Assembly (NCBI GenBank): GCA_020848995.1
Contig: JADLHA010000003.1
Span: forward strand, 1 to 59,836
Direction of reading: 5' to 3'
From: Saprospiraceae bacterium
Lineage (GTDB): Bacteria; Bacteroidota; Bacteroidia; Chitinophagales; Saprospiraceae
DNA: 59,836 bases
Positions 26,904-34,606 of the stretch are shown here, one piece after another. Both the position numbers and the translations under genes were made by a program. A model generated the notes under the pieces. The model did no database searches, was not told the origin of the DNA, and saw only the letters and a list, made by a program, of their open reading frames with translations. Position 1 is the first letter of the stretch; each line of letters opens with the position of its first letter.

Positions 26904-29039
26904 ATGATGAACCAATCTTTCATAACCTGGACTTTCCGGGTGATTAGTTTGTTTATCCCATTTTTTGCGTCTTCGCAATACAACCTCCGGGTTGCCGACG
27001 TGCGCAATACCAGCTATAGTTATCAGGGCACCATTGAGGAGGCACTGCTCTCGGTAAAACCCAAAGGACTTTACCTGGAATACGGTCTGTACCTCAGTTT
27101 TTCAGCGCGAGGGCTGCCTTTCCGCCCCGACGACTCGCTGGAAATTGTGCTGCAGTTTGCCCTTCCTGAAGAAGCGGTGGTCACAGATTCCTGGCTGTGG
27201 ATTGGCAATGAAATCTGCCAGGCTGCATTGCTCGACGTGTGGACCGCCAGCAACATTTATGAAAACATCGTGAAGCGGCGCCGAGATCCCTCACTGCTCA
27301 CCAAGAACAGTTCCACCAACTTCACTCTCCGGGTTTTCCCCATGGGTGGTGACGAACAGCGCCATGTCAAGATCACCTACCTGATGCCGCTGGAATGGAC
27401 GTACTATGATGCGTTTGCCTCTGTTCCCTATGAAATCCTCAACACCAGCAAAACCATTCCCGAAGATTTTCCGTTGCTGCTTTTTGACGACGCCCACTGG
27501 AAGTATATCAGCGTTTCCAGCAAACAGGCCACATCCCCCGTCAGGGGAATCGACACCCTGCTGGGCGATTACACCACAACCAGTTTGTTGCCCGTCGCAG
27601 GAAGATACGAACAAACGTTTGTTAGTTATCAACCGCCCGTAAGCATTCCGGCGTATGCCGGTATTTACACTCATGGCGAAGAGCAATACTACCAGCTTGC
27701 CATCCAGCCCGGATTCTTTATCGACGATGTGCAATCGTCGCGCATGCTGATCCTGATCGACTACCAGGAGTCCGGCTCAACCAGCCGGCAACAGGTGATC
27801 GATGCCCTGCACAACGAGTGTTTGCGCAAATTGCAGCCGGGCGATTCATTCAACCTCATCGCGTCGAGCCTGCCCCTCACCGAAGTGTTTCCGGCATGGG
27901 TGCCAGCGACCCGCGAAAATTTGGAATTTGCGTTTCAGCAAGCCTCGTCCAGGCTTTCAAATTACAGCAACCTGCCCCAGTTGCTGTCGGCAGGCATCGC
28001 GTTTTTAGATCGCAACGGCGGACGCGGAAACATGTTGCTGCTCAATAACTCGGATCAGTTTAATGGTTATTCGGCTGCCAACGACCTCATTCAGCAGATT
28101 CGCCAGCTCAACCATGCGAGCTATCGCATATCCGTTGTCGAATACGGATTCCAAAACCGGTACAGCTATTTCAACAACCGGTATTACATCAACAACGAAT
28201 ACCTGTTCCTCAACCTGAGTGCTCTTTTTGGAGGTCAATACGTGTATACGAGAAACGGAAAACCTTTGGCTACCGCCATTTCAGAGGGGTTTGCCGACGC
28301 CCTGCCGCAACTCAAGCATTTCGACCTCTACGTCCGCCCCGCATCGGGCATCGCCTACGGTAAATACACCTGGGGTGACGCTTTGGAAAATGTTCCCGCC
28401 AAATCCTTTGTGCGGCAGCAGGGCATTTTCAAGGGCAGTCTGCCGCTGACGGTCGAGCTCAACGGAGAAGCCAACGGAAAAGTCTTCGTTCAAACATTGA
28501 CCCTGGACGGCAGCCAGCTTTCTCCGCTGGATACCATGGCCAGGAAATCATGGTTTGCCCAGGGCATCTTCAGACTTGAAAACCATCCCAATGCCGCGTC
28601 ATATTCAATCGACATCATCCGAAAAAGCCTCGAGAGCCGGGTGCTATCCCGGTACACGGCATTTCTGTGTGTCGAAGACTCAAGCCTTTACTGCGCAAGC
28701 TGCCGCGACGAGCGCGTTTTTCCGACCAACTCAGACGACCCATCCAAAAGTGACAGCCTGGTGAACGTCGTGATGTATCCCAACCCCTTCTCCACAGAGC
28801 TGGTCGTGGAATTGCACATGTCGGATGGCAGCAGCCCAAAACAAAATTGGAAAGCTCACATCGCTGCCTTATCGGGAAAACAACTTGCAACTCTTGCGGC
28901 CGCTGAATCGAATTCTGAATTGATGCGCTTCCGCTGGGACGGAAAAGATCAGGCGGGCAGCGACCTTCCGCCAGGCGTTTACCTGCTGGTCTTGGAGAAT
29001 GCAACTTCGCGCCTGCACCGCAAAATCATCAAGGATTAA
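26904..29039 (+). CDS. VIT-domain / VWA-like surface protein with type IX sorting domain
   Basis: 711 residues. After a signal peptide (about residues 1-24) comes a vault/inter-alpha-trypsin (VIT) domain: GTIEEALLSVKPKGLYLEY, DSWLWIGNEICQAALLDVW and ANSIYENIV-like ASNIYENIVKRRRDPSLL. A VWA-like region follows around residues 270-430 (MLILIDYQESGSTS); the metal site is not canonical, since DxSxS is replaced by DYQES. The C-terminus is a type A sorting domain (VVMYPNPFSTELVVEL to LPPGVYLLVLENA). VIT-VWA proteins are usually envelope proteins of unclear role. The start is the first of two adjacent ATGs. Confidence 0.88.
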   Translation: MMNQSFITWTFRVISLFIPFFASSQYNLRVADVRNTSYSYQGTIEEALLSVKPKGLYLEYGLYLSFSARGLPFRPDDSLEIVLQFALPEEAVVTDSWLWIGNEICQAALLDVWTASNIYENIVKRRRDPSLLTKNSSTNFTLRVFPMGGDEQRHVKITYLMPLEWTYYDAFASVPYEILNTSKTIPEDFPLLLFDDAHWKYISVSSKQATSPVRGIDTLLGDYTTTSLLPVAGRYEQTFVSYQPPVSIPAYAGIYTHGEEQYYQLAIQPGFFIDDVQSSRMLILIDYQESGSTSRQQVIDALHNECLRKLQPGDSFNLIASSLPLTEVFPAWVPATRENLEFAFQQASSRLSNYSNLPQLLSAGIAFLDRNGGRGNMLLLNNSDQFNGYSAANDLIQQIRQLNHASYRISVVEYGFQNRYSYFNNRYYINNEYLFLNLSALFGGQYVYTRNGKPLATAISEGFADALPQLKHFDLYVRPASGIAYGKYTWGDALENVPAKSFVRQQGIFKGSLPLTVELNGEANGKVFVQTLTLDGSQLSPLDTMARKSWFAQGIFRLENHPNAASYSIDIIRKSLESRVLSRYTAFLCVEDSSLYCASCRDERVFPTNSDDPSKSDSLVNVVMYPNPFSTELVVELHMSDGSSPKQNWKAHIAALSGKQLATLAAAESNSELMRFRWDGKDQAGSDLPPGVYLLVLENATSRLHRKIIKD
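27610..27627. repeat. Palindrome copy inside the VIT/VWA gene
   Basis: AACAAACGTTTGTTAGTT matches 14 of 16 arm positions. It is read as E-Q-T-F-V-S-Y, the same codon register as the metG and M16 copies. Confidence 0.6.
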
Positions 29040-29067
29040 GCAGTTTGATGCTTGCGCCTAAGGTACT

Positions 29068-29613
29068 TTATTCCTCGACGCGCTGCCCGCGGACGACTTT
29101 TTTCTGTTGCTCCAGGTATTGTGCGCGGTCGAGATCTACCAACAGGCTGGCAAAAGCAGACTCAGTCGTCGTGTACCAGCTTTCACCATCATAGGTGATG
29201 GTCCCCTCGCGCGCTTCCCAGGTCTTGCCAAGCAGTGCATAGCGGTTTCCAATTTTGGGATTGGGCCCAAACATCAGGTATTTCGGAGGTTCAGCCGATT
29301 CAAAACTCACGGCAAAGCGCTTGTCTTTGGGAGAAAACAAAAATACCCCCGGTGTACCGCGACGAAAAACGACTTCTTCTATTTTCTGCCCGTCTATGGT
29401 TTTGATTTTGCCTTTCTGAATGGTTGAACTGCCTTCGGCGTATTTCCTGCGCAGCACGATGTCGTCGGACAGGTAAAACTGGATTTTCCTGAGCTCTTCT
29501 TCAGACCACGCATACTGGTCGTAGAGCTTTTGGGTAAAAGGGGTTAGCTGGGGACTGCAAGAAGCCAACAGCAACAGCGTCGCGCCCATCAGGATGCATT
29601 TCTCAATGTTCAT
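29068..29613 (-). CDS. Putative lipoprotein, unknown function
   Basis: About 181 residues from the ATG at 29613. The lipobox LLAS-C (C19) follows a hydrophobic signal, so it should be lipidated and held in an outer or inner membrane leaflet. The mature part contains KIQFYLSDDIVLRR and GTPGVFLFSPKDKRFAVSFE and looks beta-rich. It resembles a group of Bacteroidota lipoproteins of unknown role. An upstream in-frame ATG at 29658 would spoil the lipoprotein signal. Confidence 0.75.
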   Translation of the reverse strand: MNIEKCILMGATLLLLASCSPQLTPFTQKLYDQYAWSEEELRKIQFYLSDDIVLRRKYAEGSSTIQKGKIKTIDGQKIEEVVFRRGTPGVFLFSPKDKRFAVSFESAEPPKYLMFGPNPKIGNRYALLGKTWEAREGTITYDGESWYTTTESAFASLLVDLDRAQYLEQQKKVVRGQRVEE

Positions 29614-29724
29614 AAACTGGGTGAAGGTGCAATTGGCAACTTCGTGAATTAGACGCACGGAAGCCGGGAAAATTTAATGCCCAATCCATTTTGAGCAATT
29701 TTTAACAGTTTTCAGAGACGTGAC

Positions 29725-30159
29725 CTATCGTTTGAGCGATTTGAGTTCCCGCTTTCTCTGGAAAAATTCGCGCAACAAAGCAGCAGACTCCTCCCTCATC
29801 AATCCGAATGCAACGCGGGTTGACGGGTGCAGCATGCCCGAACCGTAACGGAGGTAGCCCATCTTGGGATCTTCGGCTGCATAGACCAATCGCGCGGGCC
29901 GTGCCCAACGAAGGGCGCCCGCACACATGGGACACGGCTCTAAGGTGACGTAGAGCGTACAATTTTCCAGGTATTTGCTTTGGAGGAACTGGGAGGCCGA
30001 GGAAATGCTGATGATCTCTGCGTGGGCGGTGACGTCGTTGAGTTGCTGGGTCTGGTTGTGCGAGCGGGAGAGCAATTGCATCCTGTGCACCAACACACAT
30101 CCAATGGGGATCTCACCGGCCTCCATGGCCCGACGGGCCTCCTCCAGGGCCAGCTTCAT
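29725..30159 (-). CDS. tadA: tRNA-specific adenosine deaminase / nucleoside deaminase
   Basis: The family converts A34 to inosine in tRNA-Arg(ACG); close relatives deaminate guanine or other bases. The zinc-binding catalytic motifs are TAHAEI and TLEPCPMCAGAL. From the ATG at 30159 (MKLALEEARRAMEAGEIPIG) the protein has about 144 residues, normal for TadA. A GTG at 30189 is also plausible. The ATG at 30234 would overlap the guaB start and adds residues unlike the family. It is divergent from guaB. Confidence 0.85.
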   Translation of the reverse strand: MKLALEEARRAMEAGEIPIGCVLVHRMQLLSRSHNQTQQLNDVTAHAEIISISSASQFLQSKYLENCTLYVTLEPCPMCAGALRWARPARLVYAAEDPKMGYLRYGSGMLHPSTRVAFGLMREESAALLREFFQRKRELKSLKR

Positions 30160-30221
30160 GAAATGTGCGTCGTCGTATACCTGTATCACCAAAAGCGCTC
30201 GTTCATAGCGGCATAAAGTTA

Positions 30222-30229
30222 TATCTTTG
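30222..30229 (+). promoter_or_regulatory. Putative -7 element of guaB (possibly leaderless)
   Basis: TATCTTTG fits TAnnTTTG and ends 3 bp before the guaB ATG at 30233. If functional it would give a leaderless or nearly leaderless mRNA. No TTG is present 17-23 bp upstream. Confidence 0.4.
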
Positions 30230-30232
30230 CAC

Positions 30233-31714
30233 ATGGAACCACATTTCTTTTCCCCTCAATTTCCCGGGCAGGAAGCGCTGACCTTCGATGACGTTTTGCT
30301 CGTTCCTTCCTTTTCCGAGGTGCTGCCGAGGGAAACCGACATTTCCACAAAATTTACTACCGACATCCGCATCAACGTGCCAATCGCTTCTGCGGCTATG
30401 GACACCGTTACGGAAAAGGATCTCGCCATTTCCATGGCGCGAGGGGGAGGCATCGGCATCGTACACAAAAACATGTCGATCGACCGCCAGGCCGAGCAGG
30501 TCCGTTCGGTAAAGCGCTCTGAAAGCGGAATGATCATCGATCCCGTCACCCTGTCCGTTGATGCCCGGGTAAAAGATGCCCTGGCGCTGATGCAACAACA
30601 CCGGATCGGCGGAATTCCCGTTGTGGACGGGTCTCACCGTTTGACCGGCATTCTGACCAACCGCGACCTGCGTTTTGAAGTGCACCCCGAACGCCCCGTC
30701 ACCGAGATCATGACGCGCGAAAACCTGGTCACAGCCCCTTCCGGAACGACCCTGGATCAGGCGAAAACCATCCTGCAGAAATACAAGATCGAAAAATTGC
30801 CCGTGGTATCAGAAGACGGAACCCTGATTGGGCTGATCACCTATAAGGACATCATGAAGGTGCAGGACTATCCGAATTCCTGCAAGGACTCCCTGGGAAG
30901 GCTGGTCGTTGGAGCCGCGGTCGGCATTGCACGCGATACCCTTGAGCGGGTGGAGGCTCTGGTGGCCGTTGACGTCGACGTGGTTTGCGTGGATACAGCC
31001 CACGGCCATTCCCAGGGCGTGCTGGATACGATCCGGCAAGTCAGGGCAAGCTTTCCGGAACTGCAGATCATCGGCGGCAACGTGGCCACCGGTGAAGGCG
31101 CACTTGCGCTCGCCGATGCAGGGGTCAACGCCGTGAAAGTTGGCGTCGGTCCCGGAAGCATCTGCACAACCCGCATCGTCGCCGGAGTGGGCGTACCCCA
31201 GCTCACCGCCATCGCCCTTGCAGCCAGCGCACTTGCCAAAAAGGGGATTCCCATTATTGGCGACGGCGGTATACGCTATACCGGTGACATCCCCAAGGCC
31301 CTCGCGGCAGGGGCTTGTACGATTATGGCCGGATCGCTGTTTGCCGGCACGGAGGAAGCTCCGGGTGAAACAATCATTTTCGACGGAAGAAAATTTAAAG
31401 TTTACCGCGGCATGGGCTCCCTGGGTTCCATGCAACTCGGCAGCAAAGACCGCTATTTCCAGGATGTCGAAGACGACATCAAAAAACTCGTCCCCGAGGG
31501 CATCGAGGGCCGGGTTCCTTACAAGGGCATGGTTTCCGAGGTCCTGGTCCAATACATTGGCGGACTCCGGGCCAGTATGGGCTACGTCGGTGCCCGCGAC
31601 ATTGCAAGTCTTCAAAAAGCACGCATGGTGCGCATTACCCAAAGCGGCATCACCGAATCGCATCCCCACAACATCACCATTACCCGGGAGTCGCCCAATT
31701 ACACGCGACGCTGA
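30233..31714 (+). CDS. guaB: IMP dehydrogenase
   Basis: Catalyses the NAD-dependent oxidation of IMP to XMP, the committed step to guanine nucleotides. About 493 residues. The first catalytic domain contains [18 protein letters not shown]. Two CBS domains (about residues 95-205) read [20 protein letters not shown] and [15 protein letters not shown]. The catalytic Cys loop is [13 protein letters not shown], and the flap and monovalent-cation region includes MGYVGARDI. The start is the ATG at 30233; a TTG two codons upstream is not needed. Confidence 0.97.
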   Translation: MEPHFFSPQFPGQEALTFDDVLLVPSFSEVLPRETDISTKFTTDIRINVPIASAAMDTVTEKDLAISMARGGGIGIVHKNMSIDRQAEQVRSVKRSESGMIIDPVTLSVDARVKDALALMQQHRIGGIPVVDGSHRLTGILTNRDLRFEVHPERPVTEIMTRENLVTAPSGTTLDQAKTILQKYKIEKLPVVSEDGTLIGLITYKDIMKVQDYPNSCKDSLGRLVVGAAVGIARDTLERVEALVAVDVDVVCVDTAHGHSQGVLDTIRQVRASFPELQIIGGNVATGEGALALADAGVNAVKVGVGPGSICTTRIVAGVGVPQLTAIALAASALAKKGIPIIGDGGIRYTGDIPKALAAGACTIMAGSLFAGTEEAPGETIIFDGRKFKVYRGMGSLGSMQLGSKDRYFQDVEDDIKKLVPEGIEGRVPYKGMVSEVLVQYIGGLRASMGYVGARDIASLQKARMVRITQSGITESHPHNITITRESPNYTRR

Positions 31715-31727
31715 CCAACAACTTAGT

Positions 31728-32114
31728 TCATTCTGGCTTTTGCTCCTGTTCGTAAAGTGCAAAGCAGGCACCAGCAGGATCCTTTACCACCGCATAGCGG
31801 ATTCCGCCAGCCGATTGCGGACCCGCGATCAGGCTCCCTCCCAGTTCAGTCAATTGCGCAAGACACCGGTCGAGGTCGCCCACCGGAAAATACAGCAACC
31901 AAACGTTGGGAAGGGTGGAATTCTGACCCCTTGCATGGCAAATCCCAGCGACCGGATGACCATCTTCCGGGCGGATCAGACAGAAGTCCGAATAGCCGTT
32001 CATATTCACTGCCATGCTTTCCATTCCTAACAGGGCAGTGTAGAACGAACGCAGGGATTCCGCATCCTGTACGGTGAGATCGGCCCAACTAAAATATCCG
32101 GGTGCAGTGCTCAT
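31728..32114 (-). CDS. VOC (glyoxalase/bleomycin-resistance) family protein
   Basis: 128 residues with two beta-alpha-beta-beta-beta units. The start GYFSWADLTVQDAESLRSFY and the end VVKDPAGACFALYE are typical of VOC proteins of the 27-kDa antigen / predicted enzyme group. Metal ligands are not complete in an obvious way. Convergent with guaB (13 bp apart). Substrate unknown. Confidence 0.85.
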   Translation of the reverse strand: MSTAPGYFSWADLTVQDAESLRSFYTALLGMESMAVNMNGYSDFCLIRPEDGHPVAGICHARGQNSTLPNVWLLYFPVGDLDRCLAQLTELGGSLIAGPQSAGGIRYAVVKDPAGACFALYEQEQKPE

Positions 32115-32228
32115 CGGTCAACGTTGAAATCATTTGGAGTGTAAAAGAAACGGGGTGCGGCCATAGCGATTAGAAAGGTGCACGGCCACACAACGGGCCG
32201 GGCAGTGCAACGGGAAAGCCCAACATTC

Positions 32229-32315
32229 TGGTGCCGAAGGTGGGACTCGAACCCACATGCCCTCGCGAGCACACGCCCCTGAAACGTGCGTGTCTACCAA
32301 TTTCACCACTTCGGC
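32229..32315 (-). tRNA. tRNA-Leu (anticodon CAG)
   Basis: The minus strand folds as a class II tRNA: a 7-bp acceptor stem GCCGAAG/CTTCGGC, a D-arm with GAAATTGGTAGAC, an anticodon stem CACGT/GCGTG with loop TTCAGGG (anticodon CAG), a long variable arm TGCTCGCGAGGGCA, and a T-arm TGTGGGTTCGAGTCCCAC. The CCA end is encoded (32229-32231). Length 87 nt. Confidence 0.97.
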
Positions 32316-32342
32316 AATTCCGCCCGTTTCGCAGGCGGACTG

Positions 32343-32373
32343 CAAAAGTAATGCATTTGACAAAAACGCCAAA
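32343..32373 (-). promoter_or_regulatory. Promoter of tRNA-Leu
   Basis: On the minus strand TTTG (32370-32373), 19 bp and TACTTTTG (32343-32350) match the Bacteroidota consensus. It predicts a transcript start about 24 nt before the tRNA 5-prime end. Confidence 0.6.
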
Positions 32374-32417
32374 CGCGCTTATACATATAAAAAATGACCA
32401 TAATATGGGGCTCCGCG

Positions 32418-32425
32418 TATATTTG
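32418..32425 (+). promoter_or_regulatory. Putative -7 element of metG
   Basis: TATATTTG fits TAnnTTTG and lies 20 bp before the chosen ATG at 32445. It supports that start over an alternative 51 bp further upstream. No clear -33 TTG. Confidence 0.5.
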
Positions 32426-32444
32426 CACAAGTTTCGCGGCCTGC

Positions 32445-34595
32445 ATGATCCAATACAAAAGACATCTCGTCACCGCAGCACTTCCCTATGCCAACGGGCC
32501 ACTGCATGTGGGCCATTTATGCGGAGCTTACCTTCCGGCCGATGTGTACGTGCGCTTTCAGCGACTCATGGGCAAGGACATCCTGTACATCTGTGGCTCG
32601 GACGAACATGGTGCAGCCATCACCATGCGGGCGCTGCGCGAAGGCAAGACGCCCAGAGAGATCATCGATGCCTACCATGCGCTGTTTCAGGAAACTTTTC
32701 GCAGGATCGGCATTTCGTTCGACTACTACCACCGCACATCTGAAGCCCTGCACCATCAGACATCGCAGGATATGTTTCGCGAGCTCTACCGCAAAGGAGC
32801 CTTTGTCGAAATGGAATCGGAACAATACTACGATGTGGCCGCCGGACAATTTCTTGCCGACCGTTACCTGACGGGGACCTGCCCAAAATGTGGCAAGCCC
32901 GGTGCCTACGGCGACCAATGCGAACAATGCGGTTCCAGCCTGAACCCCGTTGACCTCATTGACCCCAAAAGTGTACTCACCGGTGAAACGCCGGAATTGC
33001 GCAAGACCCGCCACTGGTATCTCCCGCTCGACCAACACGAATCGTGGCTGAAACCCTGGCTCGAGGAGGGAACCCTCGACGGACATTACCACCACGATCC
33101 CGAAAAATGGAAGAACCACGTGCTCGGCCAGTGCCGGTCCTGGATTGAGGGTGGCTTGCAAGCCCGCGCCATGACGCGCGACCTCGAGTGGGGCGTTGAC
33201 GTGCCTCCCGAACTGGAGGGCGCGAAAGGCAAAAAACTCTACGTCTGGATGGACGCACCCATCGGTTACATCTCAGCAACCCGGCAATGGGCACTTGAGC
33301 ATGGCAAAAATTGGGAAGACTACTGGAAAGATCCCGAATGCGAACTCATTCAGTTTATCGGAAAAGACAACATCGTCTTTCACTGCATTATTTTTCCGGC
33401 CATCCTCCGCGCCCACGGCGGACTGAATCTCCCTTCAAACGTGCCGGCAAACCAGTTCATGAACCTCGAAGGGGAGAAGATTTCCACTTCGCGCAACTGG
33501 GCCGTGTGGGTACACGAATTTTTGGATGAGCTTCCGGGATACGAAGATTCCCTGCGGTACTACCTGATAAAACACATGCCGGAGCAGAAGGACAGCGAAT
33601 TTACGTGGAAGGGGTTTCAGGATGCGCACAACAACGAACTCGTCAACAACTTGTCCAATTTCGTGCATCGCGTGCTCAGTCTGACCCATAAATTTTACGA
33701 CGGACGCATTCCCGACTTCGATCCTGACCTGAGTATTGAGGGCCTCGCAGGAATGGACCTGGGTGGTTTTCACGACGTCGAGCTCATCTTCCTGTTCGAT
33801 GAACTCCAGGAGATGGCCGACCATTTGCGCGCCTTTGATTTTCGCGCTGCCCTGGCCAAATTGATGGAGATTTGTTCCTCGGGCAACCAGCTGCTGCAAC
33901 TCAACGAGCCCTGGAAGATCCAAAAGGAAGATCCCGATACGGTTAAAGTCGTGATGAACCTTTGCCTGCATTACGTCACGGCAATCAGCATTGCGATGGA
34001 GCCTTTCCTGCCCTTCGCCGCCGACCGCTTGCGCAGAATGCTCGGACTCGATTCGCTCAAAGGTTCCAACGAACTGAATGATGCACTCGACAAAATCGCC
34101 GAAGGGGAATACCTGCTCGAACCGGATCACCCGATAGCAGCCGCCAGCTACCTCTTTTCGCGCATCGAGGATGATCTGATCCAGAAGCAAATTGACAAAC
34201 TGCACGGTGGCGCCGCAACACAGCCCGCAGTTCCGGGCCAGGAATCCTTCAGCGCCCCTCCGGTCAAACCCACAATATCCTACGACGACTTTTCAAAACT
34301 CGACCTGCGCACCGCGCGCATTACGGCAGCTGAAAAAGTACCCAAAGCCGACAAACTGCTCAGACTTGAAATTGACCTTGGTTTTGAAAAACGAACAGTC
34401 GTTAGTGGAATTGCCGAACACTACACTCCTGAAGAGATCATCGGCCGGAACGTCCTCATACTCGCAAATCTGGCACCCCGCCAGCTCCGCGGCATCGAAT
34501 CCAACGGAATGATCCTCATGGCGGAAAACGGAGAAGGAAAACTAACGTTCGTTAGTGCAAGTTCGGAAACGCAGCCGGGCGCCGAGGTGAAATGA
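32445..34595 (+). CDS. metG: Methionyl-tRNA synthetase
   Basis: Charges tRNA-Met. About 716 residues from the ATG at 32445 (MIQYKRHLVTAALPYANGPL). The class I HIGH motif reads HVGH, the KMSKS loop is EKISTSRNW, and the zinc knuckle has four Cys (CPKCGKPGAYGDQCEQC). The C-terminal 110 residues form the EMAPII/Trbp111 tRNA-binding domain (KLDLRTARITAAEKVPKADKLLRLEI), which makes a dimer. Two copies of the recurring palindrome, exactly 150 bp apart, sit in the part coding for this last domain. Confidence 0.97.
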   Translation: MIQYKRHLVTAALPYANGPLHVGHLCGAYLPADVYVRFQRLMGKDILYICGSDEHGAAITMRALREGKTPREIIDAYHALFQETFRRIGISFDYYHRTSEALHHQTSQDMFRELYRKGAFVEMESEQYYDVAAGQFLADRYLTGTCPKCGKPGAYGDQCEQCGSSLNPVDLIDPKSVLTGETPELRKTRHWYLPLDQHESWLKPWLEEGTLDGHYHHDPEKWKNHVLGQCRSWIEGGLQARAMTRDLEWGVDVPPELEGAKGKKLYVWMDAPIGYISATRQWALEHGKNWEDYWKDPECELIQFIGKDNIVFHCIIFPAILRAHGGLNLPSNVPANQFMNLEGEKISTSRNWAVWVHEFLDELPGYEDSLRYYLIKHMPEQKDSEFTWKGFQDAHNNELVNNLSNFVHRVLSLTHKFYDGRIPDFDPDLSIEGLAGMDLGGFHDVELIFLFDELQEMADHLRAFDFRAALAKLMEICSSGNQLLQLNEPWKIQKEDPDTVKVVMNLCLHYVTAISIAMEPFLPFAADRLRRMLGLDSLKGSNELNDALDKIAEGEYLLEPDHPIAAASYLFSRIEDDLIQKQIDKLHGGAATQPAVPGQESFSAPPVKPTISYDDFSKLDLRTARITAAEKVPKADKLLRLEIDLGFEKRTVVSGIAEHYTPEEIIGRNVLILANLAPRQLRGIESNGMILMAENGEGKLTFVSASSETQPGAEVK
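34390..34407. repeat. Palindrome copy inside metG (first)
   Basis: AACGAACAGTCGTTAGTG matches 13 of 16 arm positions of the recurring palindrome. It is read as K-R-T-V-V-S-G in the metG frame. Confidence 0.55.
34540..34557. repeat. Palindrome copy inside metG (second)
   Basis: AACTAACGTTCGTTAGTG matches 15 of 16 arm positions and is one of the two best copies. It is read as K-L-T-F-V-S-A in the metG frame, the same codon register as the first metG copy. Confidence 0.65.
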
Positions 34596-34606
34596 ACTGG
34601 CGCGCG

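Noticed and set aside
30809-31771. 320-codon open frame antisense to guaB
   Set aside because: Long because of G+C-rich codons in guaB. The protein shows no family and guaB is fully supported.
31140-32030. Plus-strand open frame overlapping guaB and the VOC gene
   Set aside because: Low-complexity Pro/Ser/Arg composition typical of out-of-frame reading, and it crosses the opposing VOC gene.
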